From: CAZTVF01 sp964616985
GTDB lineage: Bacteria; Planctomycetota; Phycisphaerae; SM23-33
Direction: 5' to 3'
Assembly: GCA_964616985.1 (NCBI GenBank)
Contig: CAZTVF010000009.1
Location: 7,606-71,605 of the forward strand
Length of the DNA stretch: 64,000 nt
How positions within the stretch are numbered: position 1 is the stretch's first letter; every line of letters starts with the position of its first letter. A model generated the notes under the pieces. That model was not told the origin of the DNA and did not search any database. It worked only from the letters and a program-made list of their open reading frames with translations. Below, in pieces: positions 32,568 to 41,266 of the stretch. The position numbers were made by a program, and so were the translations under genes.

Positions 32568-33479
32568 ATGACGTCGAATCGAAGAGTTTCCTGTAGCATG
32601 ACCCGGCAGATGCACCGCAAGGTAGGCCTCGTTCGCGAGGGCCACGTCGAGACGGTGTGCCCCAACTTCTATGTCCTCGCCCACGCCACCGGCTGCATGT
32701 TCCAGCCGCACTGCCAATACTGCTACCTGCACGACCGCAAGCAGTTCGCCGTCGGCACGGCCGCCTGCAGCGACCTGGCCCAGATGAAGGCGGAGGTCCT
32801 CGCCTGGATCGGCCGCGATGACCTGCCCAGCTACGTGCTGAACTCCGGCAACATCTCCGACAGCCTCGCCTTCGAAGATGTACGCCCGGCGATGGCCGAA
32901 CTCGTCGAGCTGTTCCGTGCCGAGGCCGAGGCGAAGTCGCGGCTGCACACGCTGCTGCTGGTGACCAAGGGCGGGCTGCACGAAATCAAGTGTCTCCTGG
33001 GCGTCAAGCCCTGCAAGAACGTCATCGTCTCGTTCTCCGTCAACACGCCCGACGCCGCCGCCCGATTCGAGGCCGGCGCCGCCACGCCGGAGGACCGCAT
33101 GGCCGCGGCCCGGCTGCTGAAGGAACTGGGCTGGCGCGTCCGCATCCGCATCGACCCGATGATCATGGGCAGCGACTACCGCGCCCTGGCCGTGCAGGTG
33201 CGGGACCTGGCCCCCGAGCGCGTGACGCTGGGCACGCTGCGGGCGGAGAAGTCGCTCGTCGAGTCGCTTGGGGCCCAGGTGCTCGCCGGCCTGGCCGACC
33301 CCGGCAGAGACGACGGCCTGTGGCAGTATCCGCAGGCGCCGCGCCTCGCCTTGTACCGCCAGGTCGTGGACGTCCTCAAGGGCTCGGTCTCGCTGGGCCT
33401 GTGCGAAGAGTGGCCCAGCACCTGGGACGCCCTGGGCCTGGAGCGAGGCGACTTCCCCTGCAACTGCAATCACGTGTGA
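32568..33479 (+). CDS. Spore photoproduct lyase-like radical SAM protein
   Basis: A 303-residue protein with GAGGAG before the ATG at 32568. The sequence ATGCMFQPHCQYCYL aligns with the SPL signature TSGCMGHCHYCYL but has two extra residues, giving C43-x5-C49-x2-C52 instead of CX3CX2C. YVLNSGNISDSLAFED and VSFSVNTPDAAARFE are also SPL-like, as are the following lysine- and arginine-rich strand and the GWRVRIRIDPM strand. SPL repairs the UV-induced thymine spore photoproduct in DNA of endospore formers; the substrate here is unknown. It carries a cysteine pair near the C-terminus (FPCNCNHV). The gene is monocistronic, with its own promoter upstream and the large palindrome just downstream. Confidence 0.8.
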   Translation: MTSNRRVSCSMTRQMHRKVGLVREGHVETVCPNFYVLAHATGCMFQPHCQYCYLHDRKQFAVGTAACSDLAQMKAEVLAWIGRDDLPSYVLNSGNISDSLAFEDVRPAMAELVELFRAEAEAKSRLHTLLLVTKGGLHEIKCLLGVKPCKNVIVSFSVNTPDAAARFEAGAATPEDRMAAARLLKELGWRVRIRIDPMIMGSDYRALAVQVRDLAPERVTLGTLRAEKSLVESLGAQVLAGLADPGRDDGLWQYPQAPRLALYRQVVDVLKGSVSLGLCEEWPSTWDALGLERGDFPCNCNHV

Positions 33480-33496
33480 AGGCGAAACAAGGGTCC

Positions 33497-33662
33497 AGGT
33501 TTCAGGGTGCAGGGTATAGGGGGGAAGAGCGTTGCGAAAGCCGGCGGTCGGCAATTGCTCGCTTTTCTGCGCTGTGGAACGTCAAACATCGCTGAAAAGC
33601 GAGCAATTGCGGAGCGCCGCAGTTTGCGAAGCTCTTCCCCTATACCCTATGCCCTGAAACCT
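33497..33662. repeat. 166-bp imperfect palindrome with arms of about 78 bp
   Basis: Arms 33497-33575 and 33586-33662 are complementary along most of their length. They contain TTTCAGGGTGCAGGGTATAG, then GGGAAGAGC, and the family C block GCAATTGCTCGCTTTTCTGC. The loop is 10 nt. It lies 17 bp after the SPL-like gene and before the promoter of the DUF6067 gene, filling the intergenic space 33480-33758. Confidence 0.8.
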
Positions 33663-33685
33663 ATCCCCTCCCGCCCGAAACTCCC

Positions 33686-33714
33686 TTGAGTCGCGGCGGG
33701 TTTAAGGGTACGCT
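33686..33714 (+). promoter_or_regulatory. Candidate promoter of the DUF6067 gene
   Basis: TTGAGT (33686-33691) and TACGCT (33709-33714) are 17 bp apart; the -10 is weak. The start codon lies about 45 nt downstream. Confidence 0.4.
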
Positions 33715-33758
33715 GGGCTTCCCGTAAATTTCCGTCCACCCATGAGAAAGGACCTACG

Positions 33759-36700
33759 ATGAAGAACCGTGCTGCACTGTCCCTCCTGGCCCTGTTCGCT
33801 GTGACGATGATCTCCCTGCCGCTGCAAGCCGCCGAAAAACCCCGCGTGCAAACCGGCGAGTTCTACGCCGTCAAGTTCGTCAAGCCGCCCGCCATCGACG
33901 GCAAAATCGACGCCGGCGAATGGGACCGCGCCTTGATGGCCTCGGGCATGATCACCTGCTTCGAGCACTCTTACCACCAGGCCGAGACCACCATGGCCAT
34001 GGGCTACGACGACAAGAACTTCTACTTCCTGTTCAACTGCCGCCGCGGCAACAAGGAGTGGAACCTCATGAAGTCGGCCCGCTCGAACGATGATTATTCG
34101 TTCGGCGATCCCAGCATCGAGGTGTGGGTCACGCCGCCGACCATGGTGCCCGAGACCTACCAGAACATCATCAACACCTATCCCTGCGTGCTGGACAACA
34201 AGCAGATCCCCACGCGCGGCTACACCGCCGCCGGCTGGAAGGGCACGTGGACGCTGGGTGTGACCGAGAGCGCCGCCGGCTACATCATCGAAGCCTCCAT
34301 CCCCATCAAGGACTTCGGCTTCGACACCGTCAAGAACGGCGACGTGTGGCAGTTCCTGCTGGCCCGCACCAGCCCCGGCACGCTCAGCCGCGCCCAGGCG
34401 TCGTGGGGCGTCACGCAAGGCTACGCCGAAATCCCCCAGCACCCCAAGGTGCACTTCGTCGAAGAAGAGGCCATGCTGCAGGTGTTCAGCACCATCTCGG
34501 TGCTCAGCGGCAAGTACGAGTTCCCGATGGCCGTCGTCGCGCCGGCCACCAAGGGCGCCGACGTCGAAGTCTCCATCCGCTGGCAGAAGGATGTCGTCCC
34601 CGATGACGCCGCCGACCGCATCGAAAAGCAGGAGTTCAAGCTCCAGGCCGGCGAGCGCAAGGCACTGAAGTTCTCCGGCGAGGTGACGGGCAAGGGCGTC
34701 TTCGTCATCCAGGCTCTCAACAAGACCACCGGCAACGTCGTGTTCCGTCACCCGCTGCCCTTCGATGTCGATGCCAACAGCCCCTTCGTGCCCGTCACGC
34801 CCTCGCGTCCCGCCGACGCCATCGTCAAGGAACTCTCCCTGCGGCCGCAGTACGGCCCGCAGACCAACGTGGTGCTCGTCCGGGCGGACATCTTCGACAT
34901 GCCCAACCGCAAGGATGTCGCCGCCGTGGAGATGCGACTGGTCGATCCGGCCACCAACACGGTCCTGAAGTCCCAGCCGCTGGGCAAGGTCACCGAGTGG
35001 TATTCCGACGGCATGATGTCGCTCAACGACGTCAAGGGCCTCAATATTCCGATGATCGACCTGGACGCACAGGACAAGGAACTCGAGGCGTACAAGGTTG
35101 CTTTGTACGAGTACAACCAGTCCGTCGAAAAGATCAAGCGCGAGGCCAGCAAGCAGAAGGTGGACCCCAACACCCTGATGGGCGACCTGGTCAAGCCCAA
35201 GGTGCCGGCCTACCTTGACAAGAAGGCGAAGTTTGAAAACCCCTCGGCCAAGCTGATCGTCGAGGTCGTCGCCAAGGACAAGTCCGGCGCGGTGTTGAAG
35301 ACCGATTCGAACGTCGTCGAGTTCAAGCGGTACAAGGCCGCGTGGATGGACTCCAACGTGGGCGTGACCGACAAGGTGATTCCGCCCTGGACGCCCATGA
35401 CCCTCGCCGGCGACACCGTCGGCGTGTGGAACCGCAAGATGAAGCTCGACGGCATGGGCATGCTCAAGAAGATCGACAACGGCGGCATCGACCAGGTCTC
35501 TTCGATGCGGCTGGTCGCGGTTCAGGACGGCAAGGAAGTTGAAGTGCCGTCGGCCGCCGCCTCCGTCGTCAAGCAGGTCGAGAACCGCATCGACCTCAAG
35601 GGCCAGGCCAAGGCCGCGGGCCTGGTCTTGTCTACCAAGACCACCACCGAGTTCGACGGCTACGTGCTCAACGAGCTGACCATCGCCCCCGAGGCCGGCA
35701 GCACGAAGGTCGATAACCTGTTCCTGGAGGTCGTGCTGCCTGAGGCCGAGGCCACGCACTTCTGCTCCACCGCCGGCGGGTGGTCGGCCATTCACGATGT
35801 CACCCCCGCCTACTGGACCAGCAAGACGACGGCCAGCGGCATGCTGCTGAGCAACTTCGTGCCGTACGTCTGGCTGACCAACTCGGAGCGCGCGTTCGTG
35901 TGGTTCGCCGACAGCGACAAGGGCTGGATCACGGACGACACGAAGGAAAAGCCGACCATCGAAGTGACCCGCAAGGACGGCAAGGTCACGCTGCGGGTGC
36001 ACTTCATCGAAGTTTCCTCCGAGATCAGTGCCCCCCGCACGCTGACGTACGGCTACCAGACCTTCCCGTCTCGCCCGCTGCCGGCGGGGTGGCGCACGAT
36101 CATCTGCGGCAACGGCACGGCCAACCTGCCCAACGCCCGCAACACCTACTTCTGGACCGACGCTGACTGGGCCGTCCTCTGGCCGTACTACTGCAGCCCC
36201 TTCCCCTGGAGCATGCAGAAGTCGAAGGAAACCTTCGACCGCGTCCCGGCCGATTCGATCCACCGCCCGCTGGTGGGTTCGATCGCGCACTCGATCGGCC
36301 GCTATGGCACGTATGGCAACGCGTACTTCCCCGAGCTGGCGGTTGACTGGGGCGCGACGCCCGGCCAGATCGGCAACTCGGACGTCACCAACAGCCCGGT
36401 TCCCAACAACTTCCGCCTGTGGTTCCTGCAGCGGTGGGTTCGCGAGGCTGGCTACCGCGGCATGTACGTGGACGAGAATTACCTCGCCCTGGAAGACAAC
36501 TACATCACCGGCAACGCCTACTACCGCCCGCAGGACAACAAGCTGCAGCGGGCATATTCGTACATCGGGCAGCGCGACTACTTCAAGCGCTTCAAGACCA
36601 TGCTGTACGAGAACAAGGTCCCCAGCCCCAACCTCTGGCAGCACATCACGGGCGGCAGCTCGTATTTCTCGTGGTTCGGCGACATCTTCTACGAAGGCGA

Positions 36701-37886
36701 GAACGTCGAGCCCACCGACCTGAACTTCGATTATATGGAAGTGCTTCCCGCCGGCCGCATGCGGGCTATCGGCTCGGCCCCCTGCTCGGGCGGCGCCATG
36801 ACCATGATGTACCAGGCCGGCCGCCATGCGACCGTCCACGAAGCCAAGCACTACCACCAGTTCCTGGGCTGGGTCATCGCGCATGACATCATCCCCGAGC
36901 AGGTCAACCTGTACAACGTGATGGCCCAGGAAAGCCGCCTCTACCAGGACGACGTGAAGTTCCTGCCCTACTGGAAGAGCGACACGGGCCTGTCGACCAA
37001 GACGGCCGACTGCATCGTCTCCGGCCACAAGGCCGGCAAGCGGGTCATCGCGTGGGTGGTCAACACCGCCCGCAAGGATGCGACGGTCGAGGTGGCCGTG
37101 GACCTGGGCAAGCTGGGCCTGGACAAGGCCAAGACCATCGCCATCGACGCCGAGACGGGCAAGCCGGTGGCGCTGTCGGCCACGGGCTTCACCGTGCCCG
37201 TGCTGCAGCGCGACTTCGTGGCCGTGCACCTGATCGAGGTGCAGAACCTCGCCCCCAACCAGACGCTGTACGCGTCGTTCGACAAGGGCAACGAGGCCGA
37301 AGAGGCGTTCGGCAACGGCGTGATCGTCGCCACCAAGGGCCGCGACGCCAATATCCCGGCCTTCACGATCATCGACGGCGCCAAGGGCAAGGCCATCTCC
37401 GCCCCCGGCGGGCTGGACCTCTGGACGCACCTGCACCTGACGGACACCGCGGGCAAGATCACCTTCCAGGGCATGTACAGCGAGAAGTTCAACGGCGAAC
37501 TGCTGAGCTTCGGCCCCCTCAAGGCGATGGTCCAGCGGAGCAAGAACCCCAAGGCCGGCCGCGAGCTGGTCTTCATGAAGGAAGTCGTCCTGCCGGCGGA
37601 GCCCAATGCCGATCCAAAGAAGCCCCGCAAGACGCAGTGGGTCGGCGAGGCCGTCATCAATGCGGCCGAAGGCTGGCACGAGTATGAACTCAGCTGGTCC
37701 GACGGCAAGATCTCGCTGAAGGTCGACGGCAATCTCGCCGGCGAGCATGAAATCCCCGCCAATCAGCAGGGCGTCGTCACGCTGGGTATTCCCACCAAGC
37801 CCGGCAAGGAGGCGGCCAACTTCAGCCACGTCATGTTCAAGTTCGAAGGCCTGGACGAACTGAAGTGCTTCCGCACGGCCAAGTAA
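33759..37886 (+). CDS. Large secreted glycosidase-like protein (CBM9-like, DUF6067/GH123-like, LamG-like)
   Basis: A 1375-residue protein with a signal peptide cleaved after LPLQAA. AAAGGA lies about 8 nt before the ATG. Residues 35-235 are a CBM9-like module (PAIDGKIDAGEWDRA, ETTMAMGYDDKNFYFLF, PSIEVWVTPP). Residues 235-540 are beta-sandwich-like. From about 560 to 1090 there is a catalytic-looking region of the DUF6067/GH123 kind, with FVWFADSDKGW, a YGYQTFPSRPLP strand and RGMYVDENYLALEDNY, where Asp-Glu could be catalytic. Residues about 1150-1375 resemble a LamG/concanavalin-type sandwich ending in SDGKISLKVDGNLAGEHE. It probably degrades amino-sugar-containing or complex polysaccharide outside the cell. 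A strong terminator follows. Confidence 0.85.
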   Translation: MKNRAALSLLALFAVTMISLPLQAAEKPRVQTGEFYAVKFVKPPAIDGKIDAGEWDRALMASGMITCFEHSYHQAETTMAMGYDDKNFYFLFNCRRGNKEWNLMKSARSNDDYSFGDPSIEVWVTPPTMVPETYQNIINTYPCVLDNKQIPTRGYTAAGWKGTWTLGVTESAAGYIIEASIPIKDFGFDTVKNGDVWQFLLARTSPGTLSRAQASWGVTQGYAEIPQHPKVHFVEEEAMLQVFSTISVLSGKYEFPMAVVAPATKGADVEVSIRWQKDVVPDDAADRIEKQEFKLQAGERKALKFSGEVTGKGVFVIQALNKTTGNVVFRHPLPFDVDANSPFVPVTPSRPADAIVKELSLRPQYGPQTNVVLVRADIFDMPNRKDVAAVEMRLVDPATNTVLKSQPLGKVTEWYSDGMMSLNDVKGLNIPMIDLDAQDKELEAYKVALYEYNQSVEKIKREASKQKVDPNTLMGDLVKPKVPAYLDKKAKFENPSAKLIVEVVAKDKSGAVLKTDSNVVEFKRYKAAWMDSNVGVTDKVIPPWTPMTLAGDTVGVWNRKMKLDGMGMLKKIDNGGIDQVSSMRLVAVQDGKEVEVPSAAASVVKQVENRIDLKGQAKAAGLVLSTKTTTEFDGYVLNELTIAPEAGSTKVDNLFLEVVLPEAEATHFCSTAGGWSAIHDVTPAYWTSKTTASGMLLSNFVPYVWLTNSERAFVWFADSDKGWITDDTKEKPTIEVTRKDGKVTLRVHFIEVSSEISAPRTLTYGYQTFPSRPLPAGWRTIICGNGTANLPNARNTYFWTDADWAVLWPYYCSPFPWSMQKSKETFDRVPADSIHRPLVGSIAHSIGRYGTYGNAYFPELAVDWGATPGQIGNSDVTNSPVPNNFRLWFLQRWVREAGYRGMYVDENYLALEDNYITGNAYYRPQDNKLQRAYSYIGQRDYFKRFKTMLYENKVPSPNLWQHITGGSSYFSWFGDIFYEGENVEPTDLNFDYMEVLPAGRMRAIGSAPCSGGAMTMMYQAGRHATVHEAKHYHQFLGWVIAHDIIPEQVNLYNVMAQESRLYQDDVKFLPYWKSDTGLSTKTADCIVSGHKAGKRVIAWVVNTARKDATVEVAVDLGKLGLDKAKTIAIDAETGKPVALSATGFTVPVLQRDFVAVHLIEVQNLAPNQTLYASFDKGNEAEEAFGNGVIVATKGRDANIPAFTIIDGAKGKAISAPGGLDLWTHLHLTDTAGKITFQGMYSEKFNGELLSFGPLKAMVQRSKNPKAGRELVFMKEVVLPAEPNADPKKPRKTQWVGEAVINAAEGWHEYELSWSDGKISLKVDGNLAGEHEIPANQQGVVTLGIPTKPGKEAANFSHVMFKFEGLDELKCFRTAK

Positions 37887-37909
37887 GTCGTTCTCGATAG
37901 TCGCACAAC

Positions 37910-37945
37910 CAAGACCCGCGGATTCGTCCGCGGGTCTTGTTCTTT
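37910..37945 (+). terminator. Rho-independent terminator with TTCG tetraloop
   Basis: A perfect 13-bp stem, CAAGACCCGCGGA (37910-37922) pairing with 37927-37939, is closed by TTCG and followed by TTCTTTAT. It ends the DUF6067 transcript 24 bp after its stop codon. Confidence 0.9.
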
Positions 37946-38052
37946 ATGCGGTTTGTGGCGGCGCCGCAAAAGCGTTCGCATGGGTCCGTGTCGCGCAAGA
38001 ATTGCCCGGTAACTGTGCCCGGGCACACATGCTTTGGGGTAGGGGTCTCTAG

Positions 38053-38208
38053 CATGTCAGCCCACGGCGGAAGCCGTGGGGTCCGAGGTAAAAACGTTCT
38101 CTTGAGCCCCGGCCAGGGGCGACACAAAGGCGCGCCTGTGCCGCCCCTGACGGGGCTATGGAAGAACAACGCATCGTGGCCCCATGGCTTCCGCCATGGG
38201 CTGACATG
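38053..38208. repeat. Nested palindrome, family D
   Basis: The outer arms CATGTCAGCCCACGGCGGAA (from 38053) and their complement ending at 38208 enclose an inner pair starting AGCCCCGGCCAGGGGCG near 38105 and ending near 38158. It occupies the gene-free stretch 37946-38373. The TGACATG end is repeated once more at 38215-38221. Confidence 0.75.
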
Positions 38209-38373
38209 TTTGCGCTGACATGTTTGTGACGATTCGCGCGGGGGATCGCCACACGAAAGACACCCAGCAGATGTTGCCAAACACTTCGAGTGCACCCGGT
38301 TCGCATGAGACAGACTTCGGATATCGCTCGCCCATCTGCGGCGTGTTATATTGGCCCCCATTGAGGTGAAACC

Positions 38374-39177
38374 ATGAACGCCAGTCTCCTGGTCGTGACG
38401 CTGATGGTCCTTTCCCTGGTCGTGTGCGCCGGCGGCTGTTCGCAGGCCGCCGCCCCCAAGACCGCCCCCGAGCCCAAGGTCATCGTCACGTGCAGCTGGG
38501 ACGACGGCAGCCGCAATGACGTCCGCCTCATCGAGATCCTGCACAAGTACAACGCCCGCGGCACGTTCTTCATCTATCCCGTCAACTACGTGCTGCTGGA
38601 GAAGGAAGGCAACGACGTCGCCTTGAAGGTCGACGCGTGGCTGATCGCCCCGCACAGTCGCTTCGTCGAGACGTACAGCCGCTACGACGGCATCGAGGTG
38701 GGGGCGCACGGCTACCACCACCCCGACATGCGCAAGCTCGATGCCAACAACCTGCGGTACGAGCTCACCGAGTCCAAGCGCGTGCTAGAGGCGTGGTTCA
38801 AGCGGCCGGTGGTGGGCATGGCCTACCCCTTCGGCGCCAGTGACGCCAACGTCGAGGCCGCCGTCAAGGCCGCGGGCTTCACCTACGCTCGCAGCGTCAG
38901 CAAGTCCAAGAACGTCTACCCCGTCGCCAACCCCCTGGCCCTGCAGACCTCGCTGCATTTCCAGGACTCCGGCTTCTGGCAGGAGTTCGCCCGCGTCAAG
39001 GCCGAGGGCGGCGTGTTCTACTTCTGGGGCCACAGCCACGAGATCAAGACCGAGGAGCAGTGGCAGCAGTTCGAGGCCACCATCGCCAAGCTCTCCGCCG
39101 ATCCGGACGTCAAGTGGGTCACCAACGCCGAACTGATTTCTGGCAAGGTGAAGGTCCCGGAGAAGAGCAGCCGGTGA
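38374..39177 (+). CDS. Polysaccharide deacetylase lipoprotein (CE4-like)
   Basis: A 267-residue protein with a lipoprotein signal: hydrophobic LLVVTLMVLSLVVCAGGC with the lipidated Cys22. The NodB/CE4 fold is shown by motif 1 TCSWDDG (D43, D44), ARGTFFIYP, motif 2 GAHGYHHPDM (metal-binding histidines) and motif 3-like GMAYPFGASD. A late VFYFWGHSHEI carries the expected catalytic-type histidine region. It should remove acetyl groups from surface or environmental polysaccharide. GAGGTGA precedes the ATG, and TATATT at 38347-38352 is a possible -10. Confidence 0.9.
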   Translation: MNASLLVVTLMVLSLVVCAGGCSQAAAPKTAPEPKVIVTCSWDDGSRNDVRLIEILHKYNARGTFFIYPVNYVLLEKEGNDVALKVDAWLIAPHSRFVETYSRYDGIEVGAHGYHHPDMRKLDANNLRYELTESKRVLEAWFKRPVVGMAYPFGASDANVEAAVKAAGFTYARSVSKSKNVYPVANPLALQTSLHFQDSGFWQEFARVKAEGGVFYFWGHSHEIKTEEQWQQFEATIAKLSADPDVKWVTNAELISGKVKVPEKSSR

Positions 39178-39360
39178 GTGGGCGGACGGGGAGATGTTTT
39201 GTTTTACCCCTCGCGGGAGAGGGTGGCCCGCAGGGCCGGGTGAGGGGGCCGCTCGTTACCCGCCTTCCATCGATCGCCAGTTCCTTTTTTTCAGACATGC
39301 TTTTGGCCCTGCGGGCCTAAAAGCATGGCCCCCGCGCGACTCCGTTGCCCGCGCGAGCGA

Positions 39361-39388
39361 TTGAAAAACCCGAGCGGAACAGGATAAT
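39361..39388 (+). promoter_or_regulatory. Promoter of the AXE1-type esterase gene
   Basis: TTGAAA (39361-39366) and GATAAT (39383-39388) are 16 bp apart; the predicted leader is about 42 nt. The rest of 39178-39436 holds a hairpin at 39297-39326 (ATGCTTTT...AAAAGCAT) and no gene. Confidence 0.5.
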
Positions 39389-39436
39389 GGCCGAGTCCCC
39401 GTGCCTGCCCCGATGTGTCTACAACAGGAGAATCTC

Positions 39437-41260
39437 ATGAAGGCCCTCAAGACCCTCGTCGCCTGCTTCGTCCTCTTTGCATCGTTCGCCGCCGCGCGTG
39501 CGGGCGTGGTGGCCCAGACGCCCGAGGGCGGCTTCAAGGCCACGGGCAAGACGTACACGCTCGTCGTGGCCAAGAACGGCGACGTGAAGTCGTGGACGGT
39601 CGAAGGCGTCGAACTGCTCAGCAGCGACCCCAACAAGCCCACGCGGTTCCCGTCGGCCGGCGGGGCCAAGTCCGTCGAGAACGCGGGCGACAAGGTCGTC
39701 GCCGTGGATGGCAACGTGCGCGTGGAGTTTGAATTCGTCGAAGACGGCTTCACCTTCACCACCGAGGGCGGCTCGATCGATTGGTACATGGGCAAGGCGC
39801 TCACGGCCAGCATTCAGCGTGACGGCGCGGCCCTGCCGGCATCCAGCGGGGCGGGCAACGTCGTGAAGGTGGTCGCCAGCAAGACGGCCTTCACCGTCAG
39901 CCAGGGCTTCCACCTGATGGGCGGCAAGTTCCTTCCCTCGCACCTGCTGGACAACGGCAAGCCGGAGAAGAAGTTCACCTGCCGCGTGACGTGCGGGGTG
40001 AAGGTCGAGCCCATCGAGCTGCTGTCGATCAGCGGCATCGACGGGGCGGGCGTCAAGAGCGGCCTGATGCCGATGATCGCCGCGGGCCAGACGGCAAAGA
40101 TCATCCTCAAACTCCGCAACCTGGGCGAGACGGCGGTGACGGCGACGGCCCAGTTCACCGTGACCGATCACCCGGTGAACCCCCGCACGATCGACAACAG
40201 GTCGATCCCCGTGAAGCTCGCCGGCGGCGAGAGCAACGTGCCGATCCTGTACGAGCTGTCGCCCAAGGAGCCGGGCATCTACTGGATCAAGGCCGACATC
40301 CTGAGCGACGACAAGCCCGTCAAAGGCACGCGGATCTGCGTGGTGTACGACGCGAACAACTATCGCCCCGCGCTGACGCGCCCGGCCGATTTCGCCGAAT
40401 TCTGGGCCGGCAAGCTCAAGGAGATGCGGGCCGTGCCGTTTGAGGCGAACCTCGTCGAGGACGCCAAGAGCGGCAACGAGCGGTTCATCCACTACACGCT
40501 GGAGATCAACGTCGCCAAGGGCAAACGGATCACGACGTTCCTCCGCGCGCCGCGCAGCGGCGTCACGCACGACGCCGAAGTGTTCACGCACTGGGGCACC
40601 ACGCAGGGCGAGAAGCTGATGGGCGAGATAACCAAGGCCGAGAAGCAGCCCGCCGGGGCGGGCATGTGGCAGCGCGGCGGCGACCGCATCCGCGTGGGCG
40701 CGCCCCAGCCCGACGACAGCACCTACAAGCGGTGGAACGGGCGCGACGACAACAACTGCCTCGACTCATACCTGCTGAACGTCCGCATGGCCGATTACCT
40801 GCGGACGATGAAGGACGTCGAGCGGATATGGCTGTTCGGCGGCAGCCGCTCGGGCGCCAGCATGCTGACGGCGGCGGCGCTGTCGCCGGAGAAAGTGGTG
40901 GCGGTGAACGTGCACGTGCCCACGTGCTGCGGCCTGAGCTGGGCGGATCATCCGTATGCGGGGTGGGGCGCGCCGCCGGCCAGGACGCCCGAGGGGCTCA
41001 AGGTGGCGGCGTACTTCGACCCGGTGAACTTCGCCCCCGACCTGGTCGTGCCGCTGGTGGTGGACGGCGGGGCGACCGACGGGCTGGCGCCCGCCTCGGG
41101 GATCCTGGCCTTGTGCAACTGGGCCGACAAGGCGCCCTTCCGCCGCTGCGCGATCAACCAGGGCGGGCACGGTTTCTTCCCGCCCGAGCCCCGCGCCGCC
41201 ATGGAGGCCGACCTGGCCGAGTTCCTGCACATGGCCCCGCCACCGCCGGCGAAGAAGTGA
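39437..41260 (+). CDS. Secreted AXE1/CE7-type acetyl esterase with N-terminal beta domains
   Basis: A 607-residue protein with a signal peptide (MKALKTLVACFVLFASFAAA) and AGGAG 8 nt upstream. Residues 25-310 are beta-rich, with an Ig-like stretch near residues 200-305. The C-terminal 290 residues are an alpha/beta hydrolase of the acetyl-xylan-esterase (AXE1) kind: the RPADFAEFWAGKLKEM cap start, nucleophile Ser in FGGSRSGASM (about residue 471), Asp in DGGATDGLAP and His in NQGGHGFFPPEP. It probably deacetylates or de-esterifies polysaccharide outside the cell, which fits the neighbouring CE4 deacetylase. The stop codon is only 6 bp from the stop of the convergent pseudopilin gene. Confidence 0.85.
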   Translation: MKALKTLVACFVLFASFAAARAGVVAQTPEGGFKATGKTYTLVVAKNGDVKSWTVEGVELLSSDPNKPTRFPSAGGAKSVENAGDKVVAVDGNVRVEFEFVEDGFTFTTEGGSIDWYMGKALTASIQRDGAALPASSGAGNVVKVVASKTAFTVSQGFHLMGGKFLPSHLLDNGKPEKKFTCRVTCGVKVEPIELLSISGIDGAGVKSGLMPMIAAGQTAKIILKLRNLGETAVTATAQFTVTDHPVNPRTIDNRSIPVKLAGGESNVPILYELSPKEPGIYWIKADILSDDKPVKGTRICVVYDANNYRPALTRPADFAEFWAGKLKEMRAVPFEANLVEDAKSGNERFIHYTLEINVAKGKRITTFLRAPRSGVTHDAEVFTHWGTTQGEKLMGEITKAEKQPAGAGMWQRGGDRIRVGAPQPDDSTYKRWNGRDDNNCLDSYLLNVRMADYLRTMKDVERIWLFGGSRSGASMLTAAALSPEKVVAVNVHVPTCCGLSWADHPYAGWGAPPARTPEGLKVAAYFDPVNFAPDLVVPLVVDGGATDGLAPASGILALCNWADKAPFRRCAINQGGHGFFPPEPRAAMEADLAEFLHMAPPPPAKK

Positions 41261-41266
41261 TGGGCC

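Noticed and set aside
33702..37829. A 1375-codon open frame on the minus strand opposite the DUF6067 gene
   Set aside because: It is a by-product of GC-rich codon use: Ala/Gly/Val/Asp-rich text without motifs, with no ribosome-binding site. The plus-strand gene has a signal peptide, recognisable domains and a terminator.
39297..39326. Possible terminator after the polysaccharide deacetylase gene
   Set aside because: The hairpin is preceded, not followed, by the T-run on the plus strand, and on the minus strand no gene ends there.
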